Shown one piece after another: positions 1 to 7,776 of a stretch of 37,973 nt of DNA. Within the stretch, counting starts at the first letter, position 1. Each line of letters starts with the position of its first letter. The DNA is from a virus: positions 1-37,973 of IMG/VR virus record IMGVR_UViG_3300028653_000035; one strand, 5' to 3'. The notes under the pieces were generated by a model. It made no database searches and had not been told where the DNA came from. It saw nothing but the letters and a program-made list of their open reading frames with translations. The position numbers and the translations under genes were made by a program.

Positions 1-317
1 CTCCTGAACAGGATAAGTATAATATGGGTATTGAAAAAATTGGTACTCTTAGTGGAAGATATTTAGTATATCGTGACCCTTATTCACCAGCTAATACAGT
101 ATTAATTGGTCATAAAGGAACAAGTATCTTGGAAACAGGATACATATATGCTCCATACGTTCCAATGCAGTTAACACCTGTGATGTATAATCCGTTTGAC
201 TTCACACCCATACGTGGTATCATGACACGTTATGCTAAGAAAATGGTATTAAATAGATATTACGGTAGAATCTACTGTGATGGTTTACAGACTTTTGGAA
301 TTGGTGACTTACAATAA
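1..317 (+). CDS. Major capsid protein, gp23-like, C-terminal part
   Basis: The reading frame is open from the window edge, so the gene begins upstream and only about 105 codons are seen. The stretch APYVPMQLTPVMYNPFDFTP followed by RGIMTRYAKKM matches what I recall of the C-terminal end of T4-like gp23 capsid proteins, where a YCPYVPL-type motif is followed by a TRYG/TRYA motif. The protein would build the hexamers of the phage head. The gene ends just before a strong terminator, as expected for a highly expressed late gene. The family is fairly sure; the rest of the protein cannot be judged. Confidence 0.8.
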   Translation, partial: PEQDKYNMGIEKIGTLSGRYLVYRDPYSPANTVLIGHKGTSILETGYIYAPYVPMQLTPVMYNPFDFTPIRGIMTRYAKKMVLNRYYGRIYCDGLQTFGIGDLQ

Positions 318-344
318 GTCAATCGATTAATAATATTTCTTAAA

Positions 345-377
345 AAGAACCCATATAAAATATGGGTTCTTTTTTTA
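345..377 (+). terminator. Rho-independent terminator after the capsid gene
   Basis: A perfect 12-bp stem (345-356 with 360-371), AAGAACCCATAT paired with its complement, closes a 3-nt loop and runs into seven T residues. It lies 28 nt after the capsid stop codon. Confidence 0.92.
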
Positions 378-459
378 TATAAAATATTCGTATATTGTCT
401 AAAAAAGAATTTAATTATTATTATTTCACCCCAATTTAAAGATTTTTATTCGATGAATT

Positions 460-467
460 GTATTTAT
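460..467 (+). promoter_or_regulatory. Late-promoter-like GTATTTAT element
   Basis: GTATTTAT stands 46 nt before the homing endonuclease start, just after the capsid terminator. It is one of a dozen copies upstream of late genes in this window. Confidence 0.45.
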
Positions 468-513
468 GATATAAATTATATATCTTTGTATCATAAATAA
501 TTTATATAAAAAT

Positions 514-2157
514 ATGGAAAAATACAATATTCCTATTGAGATTAGAACTACAATATATAATAAATATAAATTAGGAGTTCGAATGAAAAAAATTGGTGAG
601 GAATATGGATATTCGTTTACCGTGGTTCAAAAAGTAATTAATTCATTTAATTATGAAAATCAAATTAAAAGTAATTATCCTCAGAAAGAAGGATATTATA
701 TAGTTGCTATTTGTAATCAAACATTGAAAGAAATAAAGGATTATAGAAATGAATCGGGTGCTATTGCTGAACATGTCTTTAAATTATATCCAGAGGAAGC
801 AAAAAACAGTAAATTTATTCGCAAATCAAAAGAATATGAAACTGGAAAATTTTGGTATGATAAATATTTTACTTTTGATTATAGGAAATTTAAAGAAGTT
901 AAAAATTGTCATTATTGTGAATGGACAACTGAAGATATAGAAAATTTATCTGGTGCATATAAAAAACATTTAATGATAAACCATAATTTATCTCCAGAAA
1001 GACACATAGAACAAGTACCTGCAGACCAATTTTATTTTAAAAAAAAATTACCTCTAAAAGATGGGGTTGTTTGTGCGATTTGTGGTAAAAAATTACGTAT
1101 ATTAAATCATAAACATTTAATGCGTAAACATAATATTTCATTATGGGAATATAAAATACAATATGGTACTGATAATATGGTTTCACCATCAACTAAAATC
1201 AAACTAAGCGATTCATGGAGTATAAATTTAAAAAATCAGGGATTTAAAAAATCTTCGAGTTATGAAACTGATATACTATCAATTTTAAATAAAAAATCAT
1301 TAGTTTCTGGTGATAGAACTGTATTAAATGGTCTTGAAATAGATATTTATGATACTGAATTAAAAATTGGTTTTGAAATTAATGGCATTTATTATCATTC
1401 AGAAAACAAAGGAAGAAAAGATAAATATTATCATCTAAATAAACAAGAACTTGCAAATAAAAGTGGGGTTGAATTAATACATATTTTTGAAGATGAAATA
1501 TATTATAAAAAAGAAATCGTTATTAATAAAATAAAACATGCATTAGGTATTAATGATAATGAAAAATTGTATGCAAAAAATTGTGAAGTAAAAGTAATTG
1601 ATTCAATAATTGCAAATACGTTTTATAATGATAATCATATTCAAGGTTATTCTCCATCATTAATTGATTTAGGTCTTTATTATAAAGATGTTTTAGTTGG
1701 GGCAATGTCATTTGATAATAAACGATATATGAATAAAGAAAAAATTCACAATTCAAATATTTATGAATTAACTAGATTCACCACATCAATTAAATATATT
1801 GTAGTTGGTGGTGGTGGTAAATTATTGAATTATTTTATTACCAAATATAAACCAATAAGAATTATTACTTTTGCTGATAGGCGATGGACAATCAATAGTA
1901 ACGATAACTTTTACACTAAATTGAGATTTAAATTAGTTAAAACATTAAAACCTGATTATATGTATGTTAATGGAAAAATTGATAGATATAGAAGATTACA
2001 TAAATTTGGTTTTGGTAAAAACAGTATTAAGAAAAGATTTCCTGAAATATATGATGAATCTAAAACAGAGTGGGAAATGATGCAAGAATTAGGTTATGAT
2101 AGAATTTGGGATTGTGGAAAATTTAAATATGAATTAATGTTAAATATTAAAGTTTAA
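514..2157 (+). CDS. Free-standing homing endonuclease, Hef-like, with zinc fingers
   Basis: A 547-residue mosaic protein. Residues 8-45 look like a helix-turn-helix. Two C2H2-type zinc fingers follow (C132/C135/H152/H157 and C187/C190/H201/H206). Residues 249-330 form a PD-(D/E)XK/Vsr-like nuclease core, with LEIDIY (D277), FEING (E288) and a YHLNK...HIFEDE tail. The C-terminal 200 residues (NDNHIQG, ELTRF, VVGGGGKLL, FADRRW, IWDCG) are shared with the endonucleases at 24795-26804 and 30586-32169. Such proteins cut intron- or intein-less or gene-less alleles and spread themselves. It is inserted directly behind the capsid gene, a common site for phage homing genes. Its N-terminal DNA-binding modules differ from those of its relatives here. 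Confidence 0.85.
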   Translation: MEKYNIPIEIRTTIYNKYKLGVRMKKIGEEYGYSFTVVQKVINSFNYENQIKSNYPQKEGYYIVAICNQTLKEIKDYRNESGAIAEHVFKLYPEEAKNSKFIRKSKEYETGKFWYDKYFTFDYRKFKEVKNCHYCEWTTEDIENLSGAYKKHLMINHNLSPERHIEQVPADQFYFKKKLPLKDGVVCAICGKKLRILNHKHLMRKHNISLWEYKIQYGTDNMVSPSTKIKLSDSWSINLKNQGFKKSSSYETDILSILNKKSLVSGDRTVLNGLEIDIYDTELKIGFEINGIYYHSENKGRKDKYYHLNKQELANKSGVELIHIFEDEIYYKKEIVINKIKHALGINDNEKLYAKNCEVKVIDSIIANTFYNDNHIQGYSPSLIDLGLYYKDVLVGAMSFDNKRYMNKEKIHNSNIYELTRFTTSIKYIVVGGGGKLLNYFITKYKPIRIITFADRRWTINSNDNFYTKLRFKLVKTLKPDYMYVNGKIDRYRRLHKFGFGKNSIKKRFPEIYDESKTEWEMMQELGYDRIWDCGKFKYELMLNIKV

Positions 2158-2173
2158 TTTTTTCATTATATAA

Positions 2174-2181
2174 GTATTTAT
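2174..2181 (+). promoter_or_regulatory. Late-promoter-like GTATTTAT element
   Basis: AGTATTTATGTAAAAA lies 17 nt before the start of the exported-protein gene at 2199. It has the same sequence and spacing as the elements before the neck and sheath-terminator genes. Confidence 0.6.
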
Positions 2182-2198
2182 GTAAAAATATTATATAT

Positions 2199-2654
2199 AT
2201 GAAATTAAAATCGGTATTAATATTAGTTTTAGTGTTTATTTTAAGTTTAGTATTAAAATCACAGACATATAGTGAAAAAAAGATATTTATTAAATATAGT
2301 GATTGGGATTTTAAATTAAGTTATGCAAGTCAAATAAGTATTTCATCGTATGTTACAAAACAAGAAATTTTAACACATAAGGATTTTAAACAAAAAGAAA
2401 AATCACTATCGGTATTATCAAAATATAGATATGAATTAATTTTAATCAGTAAATCAACAATAGATACTAAATTAGTAAATACATGGATTTTTAATACACG
2501 TGTATTTATTAATGATATTGATATAAATAAAAATCGATTTCCAAATGGATTTACTGTACTTATAAAAAATAAACCTACTTTAATATATTGGTATGAAACA
2601 GATGCCGATTCGATTAATATTAAAATTACTTGGGAAAATTGTAAAAATTTTTAA
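2199..2654 (+). CDS. Small exported protein of unknown function
   Basis: 151 residues. The N-terminus, MKLKSVLILVLVFILSLVLK then SQTYSE, is a typical Sec signal peptide, with possible cleavage near residue 22. The remainder is a beta-rich, lysine-rich domain with no motif I recognise and a single Cys near the end. A late-type promoter element lies 17 nt upstream, so the gene should be expressed late on its own. It is followed within 8 nt by a membrane-anchored protein, and the pair may act at the host envelope, for example in lysis or in excluding other phages. That role is inference from targeting signals and position only. Confidence 0.7.
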   Translation: MKLKSVLILVLVFILSLVLKSQTYSEKKIFIKYSDWDFKLSYASQISISSYVTKQEILTHKDFKQKEKSLSVLSKYRYELILISKSTIDTKLVNTWIFNTRVFINDIDINKNRFPNGFTVLIKNKPTLIYWYETDADSINIKITWENCKNF

Positions 2655-2661
2655 TATTAAT

Positions 2662-3114
2662 ATGAGCACAATTTCGCAATGGCATAAAAAAGGAAATAAT
2701 CATAAAATGTTAAAAAAAACTAATAACAATTCAACAACTGATAGTTCTACACCAAAAATTGTTCAAATTGGTGCAAATACTGAAATCCTTTTTACTATAA
2801 AAAGTTTTTTTGGTTTAATTGGTGCTATTTTAATGATTTTTTATGGTTTTTATCAACTTGTTATAGTACCAAAAGAAAATTCTATGGAAAAACATTATCA
2901 GGAAATGTTTGATGCGCAAAGAGGACAAAACACAATTTTTTATCAAGACCTTGGAAATATTAATTCTTCACTTGGCTCATTAAATTCAACAACGAGTTCA
3001 TTGGTTGAAATGATAAATCAAATAAAAACGAATAATCAATCACCATCCAAAATTGGTGGTTCTATTGGTAGTACAAATTATAATAAATCAACCAATAGTA
3101 TTGCAATAAAATAA
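2662..3114 (+). CDS. Membrane-anchored small protein of unknown function
   Basis: I place the start at ATG 2662 (MSTISQWHKK), because an earlier in-frame ATG at 2593 would overlap the preceding gene by 62 bases. The 150-residue product has one hydrophobic segment at about residues 46-69 (FFGLIGAILMIFYGFYQLVI). A polar, Ser/Asn-rich tail with a short coiled-coil-like stretch follows (LGNINSSLGSLNSTTSSLVE). This topology, a single span plus a soluble rod, resembles phage spanins or holin-associated proteins, but no family is recognised. It is likely co-transcribed with the exported protein before it and ends 3 nt from the convergent gene at 3118. Confidence 0.6.
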   Translation: MSTISQWHKKGNNHKMLKKTNNNSTTDSSTPKIVQIGANTEILFTIKSFFGLIGAILMIFYGFYQLVIVPKENSMEKHYQEMFDAQRGQNTIFYQDLGNINSSLGSLNSTTSSLVEMINQIKTNNQSPSKIGGSIGSTNYNKSTNSIAIK

Positions 3115-3117
3115 TCA

Positions 3118-3402
3118 TTAATCTTCTTTAATTTCAATTACTTTAATTAATGTAAAACCTTCTGCAATTTCTACATATGCATCAATTCTTTTTTTCATTG
3201 TTTCATACGTTCTAAGCAAAGTATTTTGAATAGTTTCTACATTAGTTTTCATTGGACATTTATCTTCAGACCAAATTTTCCATTCGAGATTATGTGGATT
3301 TGGTTTATATTCACCATAAAAAAATAATGATTCTTCTTTAGGATTAAATTCAACTTTAATCCTTTGATTTTCTTTTCCTTCAATTTTTACTTTCCATTCC
3401 AT
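3118..3402 (-). CDS. Hypothetical protein, 94 residues
   Basis: A charged protein starting MEWKVKIEGKENQRIKVEFN with no recognised domain. The repeated Trp/Tyr and beta-strand pattern in the first half (VKVEF, LFFYGEYK, LEWKIW) suggests a small beta sandwich, followed by one long helix (QNTLLRTYETMKKRIDAYVE). The 100 bp upstream is a repeat shared with the region upstream of the gene at 7172-7645, so both may be controlled by the same promoter block. It is the most distal gene of the minus-strand cluster that runs from 9729. Confidence 0.65.
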   Translation of the reverse strand: MEWKVKIEGKENQRIKVEFNPKEESLFFYGEYKPNPHNLEWKIWSEDKCPMKTNVETIQNTLLRTYETMKKRIDAYVEIAEGFTLIKVIEIKED

Positions 3403-3410
3403 GTTTTTAA

Positions 3411-3503
3411 GTTTTTAAAATGAATCTTTAAAATATTATCATATTTATTATTCATAATCAAATAGTTATATGCATTATCGTATATATAATAGTTAGGCAC
3501 AAT
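3411..3503 (-). repeat. About 90-bp direct repeat, copy A (putative promoter block)
   Basis: This stretch aligns base for base, at roughly 80 percent identity by eye, with 7685-7776. The best-conserved core on the minus strand is AACTATTTGATT followed by TGAATAATAAATATGATAAT. Both copies lie directly upstream of a minus-strand gene, and both are bounded on the other side by a GTTAG core that ends a small ORF unit. The conserved TTTG followed about 20 nt later by an AT-rich TAnn box would suit a Bacteroidetes-type promoter, though the -7 box is imperfect. Confidence 0.6.
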
Positions 3504-3510
3504 AAAAAAG

Positions 3511-3741
3511 CTACTCATTTTTCTTTGCCTTGTTTAATATATTATCAAATATTTCCTTCCATTTAGCTTTATCCTCTTTCGATTGTTTTGGAGCTTTTTT
3601 GCACTTATGCTTTGAATACTCCCATCTTTCAAAATCATCACCATATACAGGAGCTTGCCAAGGCATCCGTATTTTCATTATTGGTTTAGCAATTATTTTA
3701 CCACACCAAGGGCATTTCGGAGTTTCTCTATATACTGCCAT
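3511..3741 (-). CDS. Cassette ORF: small zinc-ribbon-like protein
   Basis: I place the start at 3741 (MAVYRETPKCPWCGKII). The frame stays open for 21 more codons, but those lie inside the palindromic inter-cassette element. The 76-residue product has a CPWCG knuckle at residues 10-14 and a late HKC, which could make a four-ligand zinc site. A lysine-rich helix ends the protein (KEDKAKWKEIFDNILNKAKK). No family recognised. It fills one cassette-like unit bounded by GTTAGGCACA and its complement. Confidence 0.65.
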   Translation of the reverse strand: MAVYRETPKCPWCGKIIAKPIMKIRMPWQAPVYGDDFERWEYSKHKCKKAPKQSKEDKAKWKEIFDNILNKAKKNE

Positions 3742-3755
3742 TATTAATAGTTTAC

Positions 3756-3890
3756 TGTGCCTAACACATGCTATAAAAAATAGCGGTTTTAGTGGTTTGC
3801 ACAAGGTTTATACTTCTATTTAATTTCATTGCATTTTGATAATTTATATCTTCGATTTCCGCTACTTTTCATAGCATCAACGTTAGCCGT
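3756..3890 (-). repeat. attC-like imperfect palindrome A
   Basis: The element runs from CCTAAC to GTTAGCC. Its outer arms are nearly self-complementary: on the plus strand AACACATGCTAT then AAAAAATAGCGG at the left, matched by the complement AACGTTGATGCTATG then AAAAGTAGCGG at the right. The centre contains GGTTTTAGTGG, shared with element B. Total length is close to the 120-130 bp of long attC sites such as Vibrio VCRs. No gene fits inside. Confidence 0.6.
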
Positions 3891-3894
3891 CAGT

Positions 3895-4155
3895 TTAAAG
3901 TCGGCACGATGAACAACCTTCGTACAGTTGTTCAAATCCCATTTCTTTTAATTTTTCTTCGAATATTTTAGTACATTTATTACACATGCAAATCTCTTCC
4001 CCATTTACACCTAATGTAACTTCGCCGTTTCCAACACTTTCTCTATTGAATACTTTTTTATATTCAAGAAAACACATAGCAGGGTCATTGTAAGATGGTT
4101 CATTAAATTCACTTCCGCAGCAATTGCATTTAAAAACTTTTCTATAATTACTCAT
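3895..4155 (-). CDS. Cassette ORF: small protein with two CxxC knuckles
   Basis: 86 residues. FKCNCCGSEF near the start and ICMCNKCTKIF at about residue 56 form a probable treble-clef or zinc-ribbon site, and GCSSCRL ends the protein with two more Cys. The middle portion (DPAMCFLEYKKVFNRESVGN) is not recognised. It fits snugly between a GTTAGCCGT core and its complement, so it appears to be a gene cassette carrying its own ORF. Function unknown; the Cys-rich ends argue for metal binding. Confidence 0.65.
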   Translation of the reverse strand: MSNYRKVFKCNCCGSEFNEPSYNDPAMCFLEYKKVFNRESVGNGEVTLGVNGEEICMCNKCTKIFEEKLKEMGFEQLYEGCSSCRL

Positions 4156-4194
4156 AATTATTTGTTTTAAAATTAGTTACTAAATAAAAACCGA

Positions 4195-4330
4195 ACGGCT
4201 AACACAACCTATAACCAATAAAGGTTTTAGTGGGTAATTGCAACGTTGTGGCTCGCATCAGTTTCGGTATATTTTGACAGGCACGAAGCCCGTAATCCTT
4301 TACTGGTCATAGCTTCGACCGTTATGTGGC
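4195..4330 (-). repeat. attC-like imperfect palindrome B
   Basis: Runs from CGGCTAAC to GTTATGTGGC. On the plus strand the left arm AACACAACCTATAACC then AATAAAGG pairs with the right arm, whose complement reads AACGGTCGAAGCTATGACC then AGTAAAGG. It shares TATAA, GGTTTTAGTGG and overall size with element A, and is richer in G+C than its surroundings. No ORF inside. Confidence 0.6.
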
Positions 4331-4331
4331 A

Positions 4332-4529
4332 TTAAACCCGAATGCTCACAATTATATCACCCTTATTTAGTTGCATAATTGTTTTTGCAGCATTTGACAA
4401 TCCATTATCATTGGTATTTTCAACCCACACTTCATAATCTTCACCATATTCATCTACTTCTGGCAAGTCTTTAACCAATTCTTTCAACTCTTTAATTGTA
4501 ATTCCTGTTTTATTTACTAATGCTTTCAT
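4332..4529 (-). CDS. Cassette ORF: small acidic protein
   Basis: The likely start is ATG 4529 (MKALVNKTGITIKELKELVK). The longer frame, starting at 4565, would begin inside the flanking palindrome arm. The 65-residue product is acidic (DLPEVDEYGEDYEVWVEN) and ends in a short hydrophobic strand (GDIIVSIRV). No family recognised. GTTATGTGGC, 1 nt beyond its stop codon, and GCCACATAAC upstream of its start are perfectly complementary, marking it as the third cassette-like unit. Confidence 0.6.
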   Translation of the reverse strand: MKALVNKTGITIKELKELVKDLPEVDEYGEDYEVWVENTNDNGLSNAAKTIMQLNKGDIIVSIRV

Positions 4530-4539
4530 AATAATTAAC

Positions 4540-4590
4540 GCCACATAACAACGTGTATAAAACATTGCCTTTTGTGGTCTTTTTTAAGTT
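4540..4590 (-). repeat. attC-like element C, left arm only
   Basis: GCCACATAAC is followed on the plus strand by CGTGTATAAAACATTGCC and TTTTGTGG. These align with the left arms of elements A and B (TATAA, GG/CC, TTTTGTGG for TTTTAGTGG). No right arm is visible before the helicase stop codon at 4612, so this looks like the truncated outer end of the array. Confidence 0.45.
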
Positions 4591-4611
4591 TATACCAAAT
4601 ATTTAAGTAAG

Positions 4612-7182
4612 TTATTCTTCGTCTGTCCAATTTCTATCAAAAATTAATTCTAATTTGGCTCTTGTAATTGCAACATAATATAGGTTCATTTCTTGAATAT
4701 ATTGCCAAGGTTTCACATTTTGCATTGGTAATAAATCAGGTCTAATAATAAATACTCGATTTGCTTCTAATCCTTTAATTTTATGTACAGTACTTAGCAC
4801 TATGCCTTGAATTTCATCAGTAAAAATAGTTTTAATTTTATATTTTAAATCCATAACACTATCAGAAAGTCTGGCTAAAAACAATAATGTCATTACTTTA
4901 TCTTCAAGTGCAGTATATCCGCTATGTTCATTGGGGTTTAGAATACCCTCTGATTTTAAATCATGTCTAAATGTTACTAATTCTGCTTCCCAGAATTTAA
5001 TTAATTTATCGATATTATTAATTTTACCAATTAATTCAATAAGATGTACGCCAATATCAGAACCTTTAATAATTGCTTTTCTATGTTGTGTAAGAAATTC
5101 GAAAAATAGTTTTACTAATGGCATTGTAGTTCTACATAGTACAAAATCACCACTCTGTGCTTCACTTAATACGCCACCATCTCTTACCATACCATCAGGA
5201 GCATCATCTAATGCTTTAATATCTGGAACAATTTCTTGTGCTTTTTTTATTACATTTTTTGAACATCTAAACGATGTTGTTAATGGCAATACTTTTGTAT
5301 TTGGAAATTTTTCAAACCATTCAAAAGATTTATCATCTGCTGCATTGAAACCATAGACTCCTTGAAAAAAATCTCCGAAAGAGAATAATCTGCCAGTATA
5401 TTTTTTGCTGATTTTATCTCTTTTTATTATTTTTTCAATAATTCGAATTTGACAACGATTTAAATCTTGACAATTATGCGCAATTATTCCATAATTTTCT
5501 GCATTTGTTATTCTTAGATGTTCAGTTTTAATTTTACTTATTGAAGTAACAATAAAATTATGATTGTCTTCAACATTCATATCATAAACTTTTTCGGATT
5601 TATAAAAACTAAATTCTTTTGTTACAACCATGCAACCAATATTATTATCTTTTTCTAATTTCCAATTATTTTTATTAAAAAACCCTCTATCTTCTGGACA
5701 TAGTTTATATTCCATACTTTTATGAATATATGAAGATAATAATTTTGATATTTTTTTTGTGTTTTCTTTATTAAATGAAAGCCAATAATAATTTCTTTTT
5801 GTTGTTGAACTTTTACCGATTTTAACTGATGATATAATATTCCAATTTTCATATATTTTATTGGATAATAATTGTGATAATTCAAAACTTTTAGCTGTTG
5901 AATATAATCTTGATTCTAAATAATTTTTTGAAATATTACCATCATCCATCCATGAAATCGCTAATGATTGTAATGATATATTATTAATTATTTCATTATC
6001 ATTCATATTAAAATAAAAACTCTTTGTTGTAAAAGTGTGTGCAATTTTTTTCGAATAACCATTATTTTTTATTGATTTTAATTTTCCATTAAAAAAATTT
6101 GATTTCCATTGAATGTATTCTTTTTGATTATTACCATGTATTATTCTTAATCTAAAAATATTATTTGAAATTTTTGTTATGCATCCATCACCTAATTTAG
6201 AACCAATAATTATATTTTTTTGTGTATTATTTAATATTTGATGATATGGTTGTTTATTATAATTAGATAAAATAATATCATTAATTTTTAATTCATCTAA
6301 TCTCTTCCAACCATCTAATGTTAGAAATCTATGATTTATTGTTGATTTTAGCTTTCTTTTTCCATTTAAAATAACACAATAAACATCTTTAATTCCATTA
6401 CACCAAATCTTATTAACTTTTTTTTCTTCAAATAATTTAGTACTTTCATTATATGTCGTAACTATTGGTAATTCACCAGTTTTTTCATATTTTTCACATA
6501 ATGTTTTTATTTTAAATTTACCTTTTGTTGTTGAAATATATGTTTGAGCAGGTAAACATTCATCAACAAATACATAATCTTGAGGAAACATCCAAATACT
6601 ATTATCAATTGCTGGTAAATATATCATGTCAGTATAATCGAAACTATGTCTATCTGTTGTCATTTCATCTAAAACCTTAAGAACTCTTTTAATATCTTTA
6701 GGTTTGGTTAAAGGAATATCATATTTTTCACTAATATATGGAATAAATTCAGGTTTTATTGTCAATGTTAATCTACATAAGTTTGCAAGTTTCTTTATAT
6801 TATTTAAATATAATCCTATTTTTTCTTCATCATTAAATTCTTCATGTAAATCCCAACTTTTTGACTTTTTTAATATAATTTTATCAGCCTTAAATTCATC
6901 AAATTGTATTTTATCACCATATTTTCTTTTAATTGCTGCAGTACCAAGTCCATAAGTGGTATAACAACGAATGTATTCAGGTAATTTTGTTTTAAGTTCT
7001 TCTTGAATGTGCTTATTAAATGCTAAAAACATTATTGATTTATCTTTAGATAATAATTTAGCACATTCAATTGCAGTATATGTTTTACCAGTACCTGCGA
7101 GTGCTTTAATTAACAAATTTTCTGGTCTTTTTTTAGTAAAAAGAAATATTCTTTCTTGTTCAGGTGTTGGTTTATGATTCAT
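4612..7182 (-). CDS. SF1 (UvrD/Dda-like) helicase containing an intein
   Basis: An 856-residue precursor. Walker A is KALAGTGKT (residues 26-34). The Walker B/motif II reads VFVDE-CQDLN once the intein at residues 209-570 is removed. Motif III is GDFFQGVYGF, motif IV-like TTSFRCSKN, motif V LSTVHKIKGLE and motif VI YYVAITRAK. The spliced protein would be about 494 residues, a normal size for phage Dda/UvrD-type DNA helicases. It presumably unwinds DNA in phage replication or recombination. The gene at 7172-7645 overlaps its start by 11 nt, so translation is probably coupled. It lacks the late promoter element, consistent with early expression. Confidence 0.93.
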   Translation of the reverse strand: MNHKPTPEQERIFLFTKKRPENLLIKALAGTGKTYTAIECAKLLSKDKSIMFLAFNKHIQEELKTKLPEYIRCYTTYGLGTAAIKRKYGDKIQFDEFKADKIILKKSKSWDLHEEFNDEEKIGLYLNNIKKLANLCRLTLTIKPEFIPYISEKYDIPLTKPKDIKRVLKVLDEMTTDRHSFDYTDMIYLPAIDNSIWMFPQDYVFVDECLPAQTYISTTKGKFKIKTLCEKYEKTGELPIVTTYNESTKLFEEKKVNKIWCNGIKDVYCVILNGKRKLKSTINHRFLTLDGWKRLDELKINDIILSNYNKQPYHQILNNTQKNIIIGSKLGDGCITKISNNIFRLRIIHGNNQKEYIQWKSNFFNGKLKSIKNNGYSKKIAHTFTTKSFYFNMNDNEIINNISLQSLAISWMDDGNISKNYLESRLYSTAKSFELSQLLSNKIYENWNIISSVKIGKSSTTKRNYYWLSFNKENTKKISKLLSSYIHKSMEYKLCPEDRGFFNKNNWKLEKDNNIGCMVVTKEFSFYKSEKVYDMNVEDNHNFIVTSISKIKTEHLRITNAENYGIIAHNCQDLNRCQIRIIEKIIKRDKISKKYTGRLFSFGDFFQGVYGFNAADDKSFEWFEKFPNTKVLPLTTSFRCSKNVIKKAQEIVPDIKALDDAPDGMVRDGGVLSEAQSGDFVLCRTTMPLVKLFFEFLTQHRKAIIKGSDIGVHLIELIGKINNIDKLIKFWEAELVTFRHDLKSEGILNPNEHSGYTALEDKVMTLLFLARLSDSVMDLKYKIKTIFTDEIQGIVLSTVHKIKGLEANRVFIIRPDLLPMQNVKPWQYIQEMNLYYVAITRAKLELIFDRNWTDEE
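5473..6558 (-). other. Intein with LAGLIDADG endonuclease, inserted in helicase motif II
   Basis: 362 residues inserted between VDE and CQDLN of the helicase. It starts with Cys (CLPAQTYIS), has a block-B-like TINHRFLT and ends YGIIAHN followed by Cys, so both splice junctions look intact. Two dodecapeptide-like LAGLIDADG motifs (IIIGSKLGDGCI at about 324-335 and LAISWMDDGNIS at about 407-418) indicate an active-looking homing endonuclease. Splicing is required to rebuild the ATPase site. Confidence 0.92.
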
Positions 7183-7645
7183 TATCTATTTCTTTCCAAT
7201 TTTCATTTGTTGTTCCATCTTGTAGTTCATATATTACATTATCTTCAAGTACAAGGACTCTTAATCCTTCCTGTCTTGTATATATTTTGTCATTATAATG
7301 AATATATTTTTCGTTTAATTCATTTCTTAATTTAATGGTTTCAACCATTAAATGATATCTTTTCTTTAAAATAAATTCAAAATCACCAAGACTTTTCATA
7401 TTATTCCATAATATTTCAGCCATTTCATCACCAACTTGTCCAAGTAAATTAATACTTGTTTCAATTACTTTAGCTGCTTCTTTATCAAATTCTGCACTTC
7501 TACGACCATATACCTCTTGAAGTATATATCGTGCTAATTCAATGGCAAAGAACTTATCTTCGGGTTTATGTTCGTAATCTTGTGGTAAATCAATACAAGG
7601 TCTTCCTTGTTCATTTAATTTGACATCATATTCAATTTTATACAT
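7172..7645 (-). CDS. Hypothetical protein, 157 residues
   Basis: Starts MYKIEYDVKLNEQGRPCIDL. The body is mostly helical (FFAIELARYILQEVYGRR, FDKEAAKVIETSINLLGQVG, YHLMVETIKLRNELNEK) with an acidic C-terminal strand region. No family recognised. It overlaps the helicase start by 11 nt and is preceded by copy B of the 90-bp repeat, so it seems to be the first gene of a helicase transcription unit. A helicase accessory role is possible from position only. Confidence 0.7.
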   Translation of the reverse strand: MYKIEYDVKLNEQGRPCIDLPQDYEHKPEDKFFAIELARYILQEVYGRRSAEFDKEAAKVIETSINLLGQVGDEMAEILWNNMKSLGDFEFILKKRYHLMVETIKLRNELNEKYIHYNDKIYTRQEGLRVLVLEDNVIYELQDGTTNENWKEIDNES

Positions 7646-7684
7646 TAGTTTTATGTATTTTAATATTTCTATAAAACATTTTTA

Positions 7685-7776
7685 GCTTTTTAAAACAAAT
7701 TTTAAAATATTATCATATTTATTATTCACAATCAAATAGTTATGTATATGATTTTATATATTATAGTTAGCAACAA
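7685..7776 (-). repeat. About 90-bp direct repeat, copy B (putative promoter block)
   Basis: Near-copy of 3411-3503. It ends on the plus strand with ATAGTTAGCAACA, against ATAGTTAGGCACA in copy A. It lies between the small ORF 7767-7976 and the start of the gene at 7645. Confidence 0.6.

Larger units (their letters stand above)
3492..4549 (-). mobile_element. Three-unit integron-cassette-like array
   Basis: Three small minus-strand ORFs (3511-3741, 3895-4155, 4332-4529) are each bounded by complementary cores. GTTAGGCACA (3492) pairs with TGTGCCTAAC (3756), GTTAGCCGT (3882) with ACGGCTAAC (4195), and GTTATGTGGC (4321) with GCCACATAAC (4540). The complementarity is perfect over 9-10 bp, and in two units runs to 14 of 15. 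Between units lie about 130-bp imperfect palindromes. In integrons each integrated cassette begins with TTRRRY and ends with a complementary RYYYAAC inverse core, followed by attC, which is exactly this layout. No integrase gene or attI is in the window. Confidence 0.6.

Noticed and set aside
3742-3804. Longer start for the cassette ORF at 3511
   Set aside because: The extra codons translate the palindromic attC-like arm; ATG 3741 begins a more protein-like sequence.
4931-5356. 141-codon plus-strand frame opposite the helicase
   Set aside because: Lies wholly antisense to the conserved helicase motifs; no promoter or family support.
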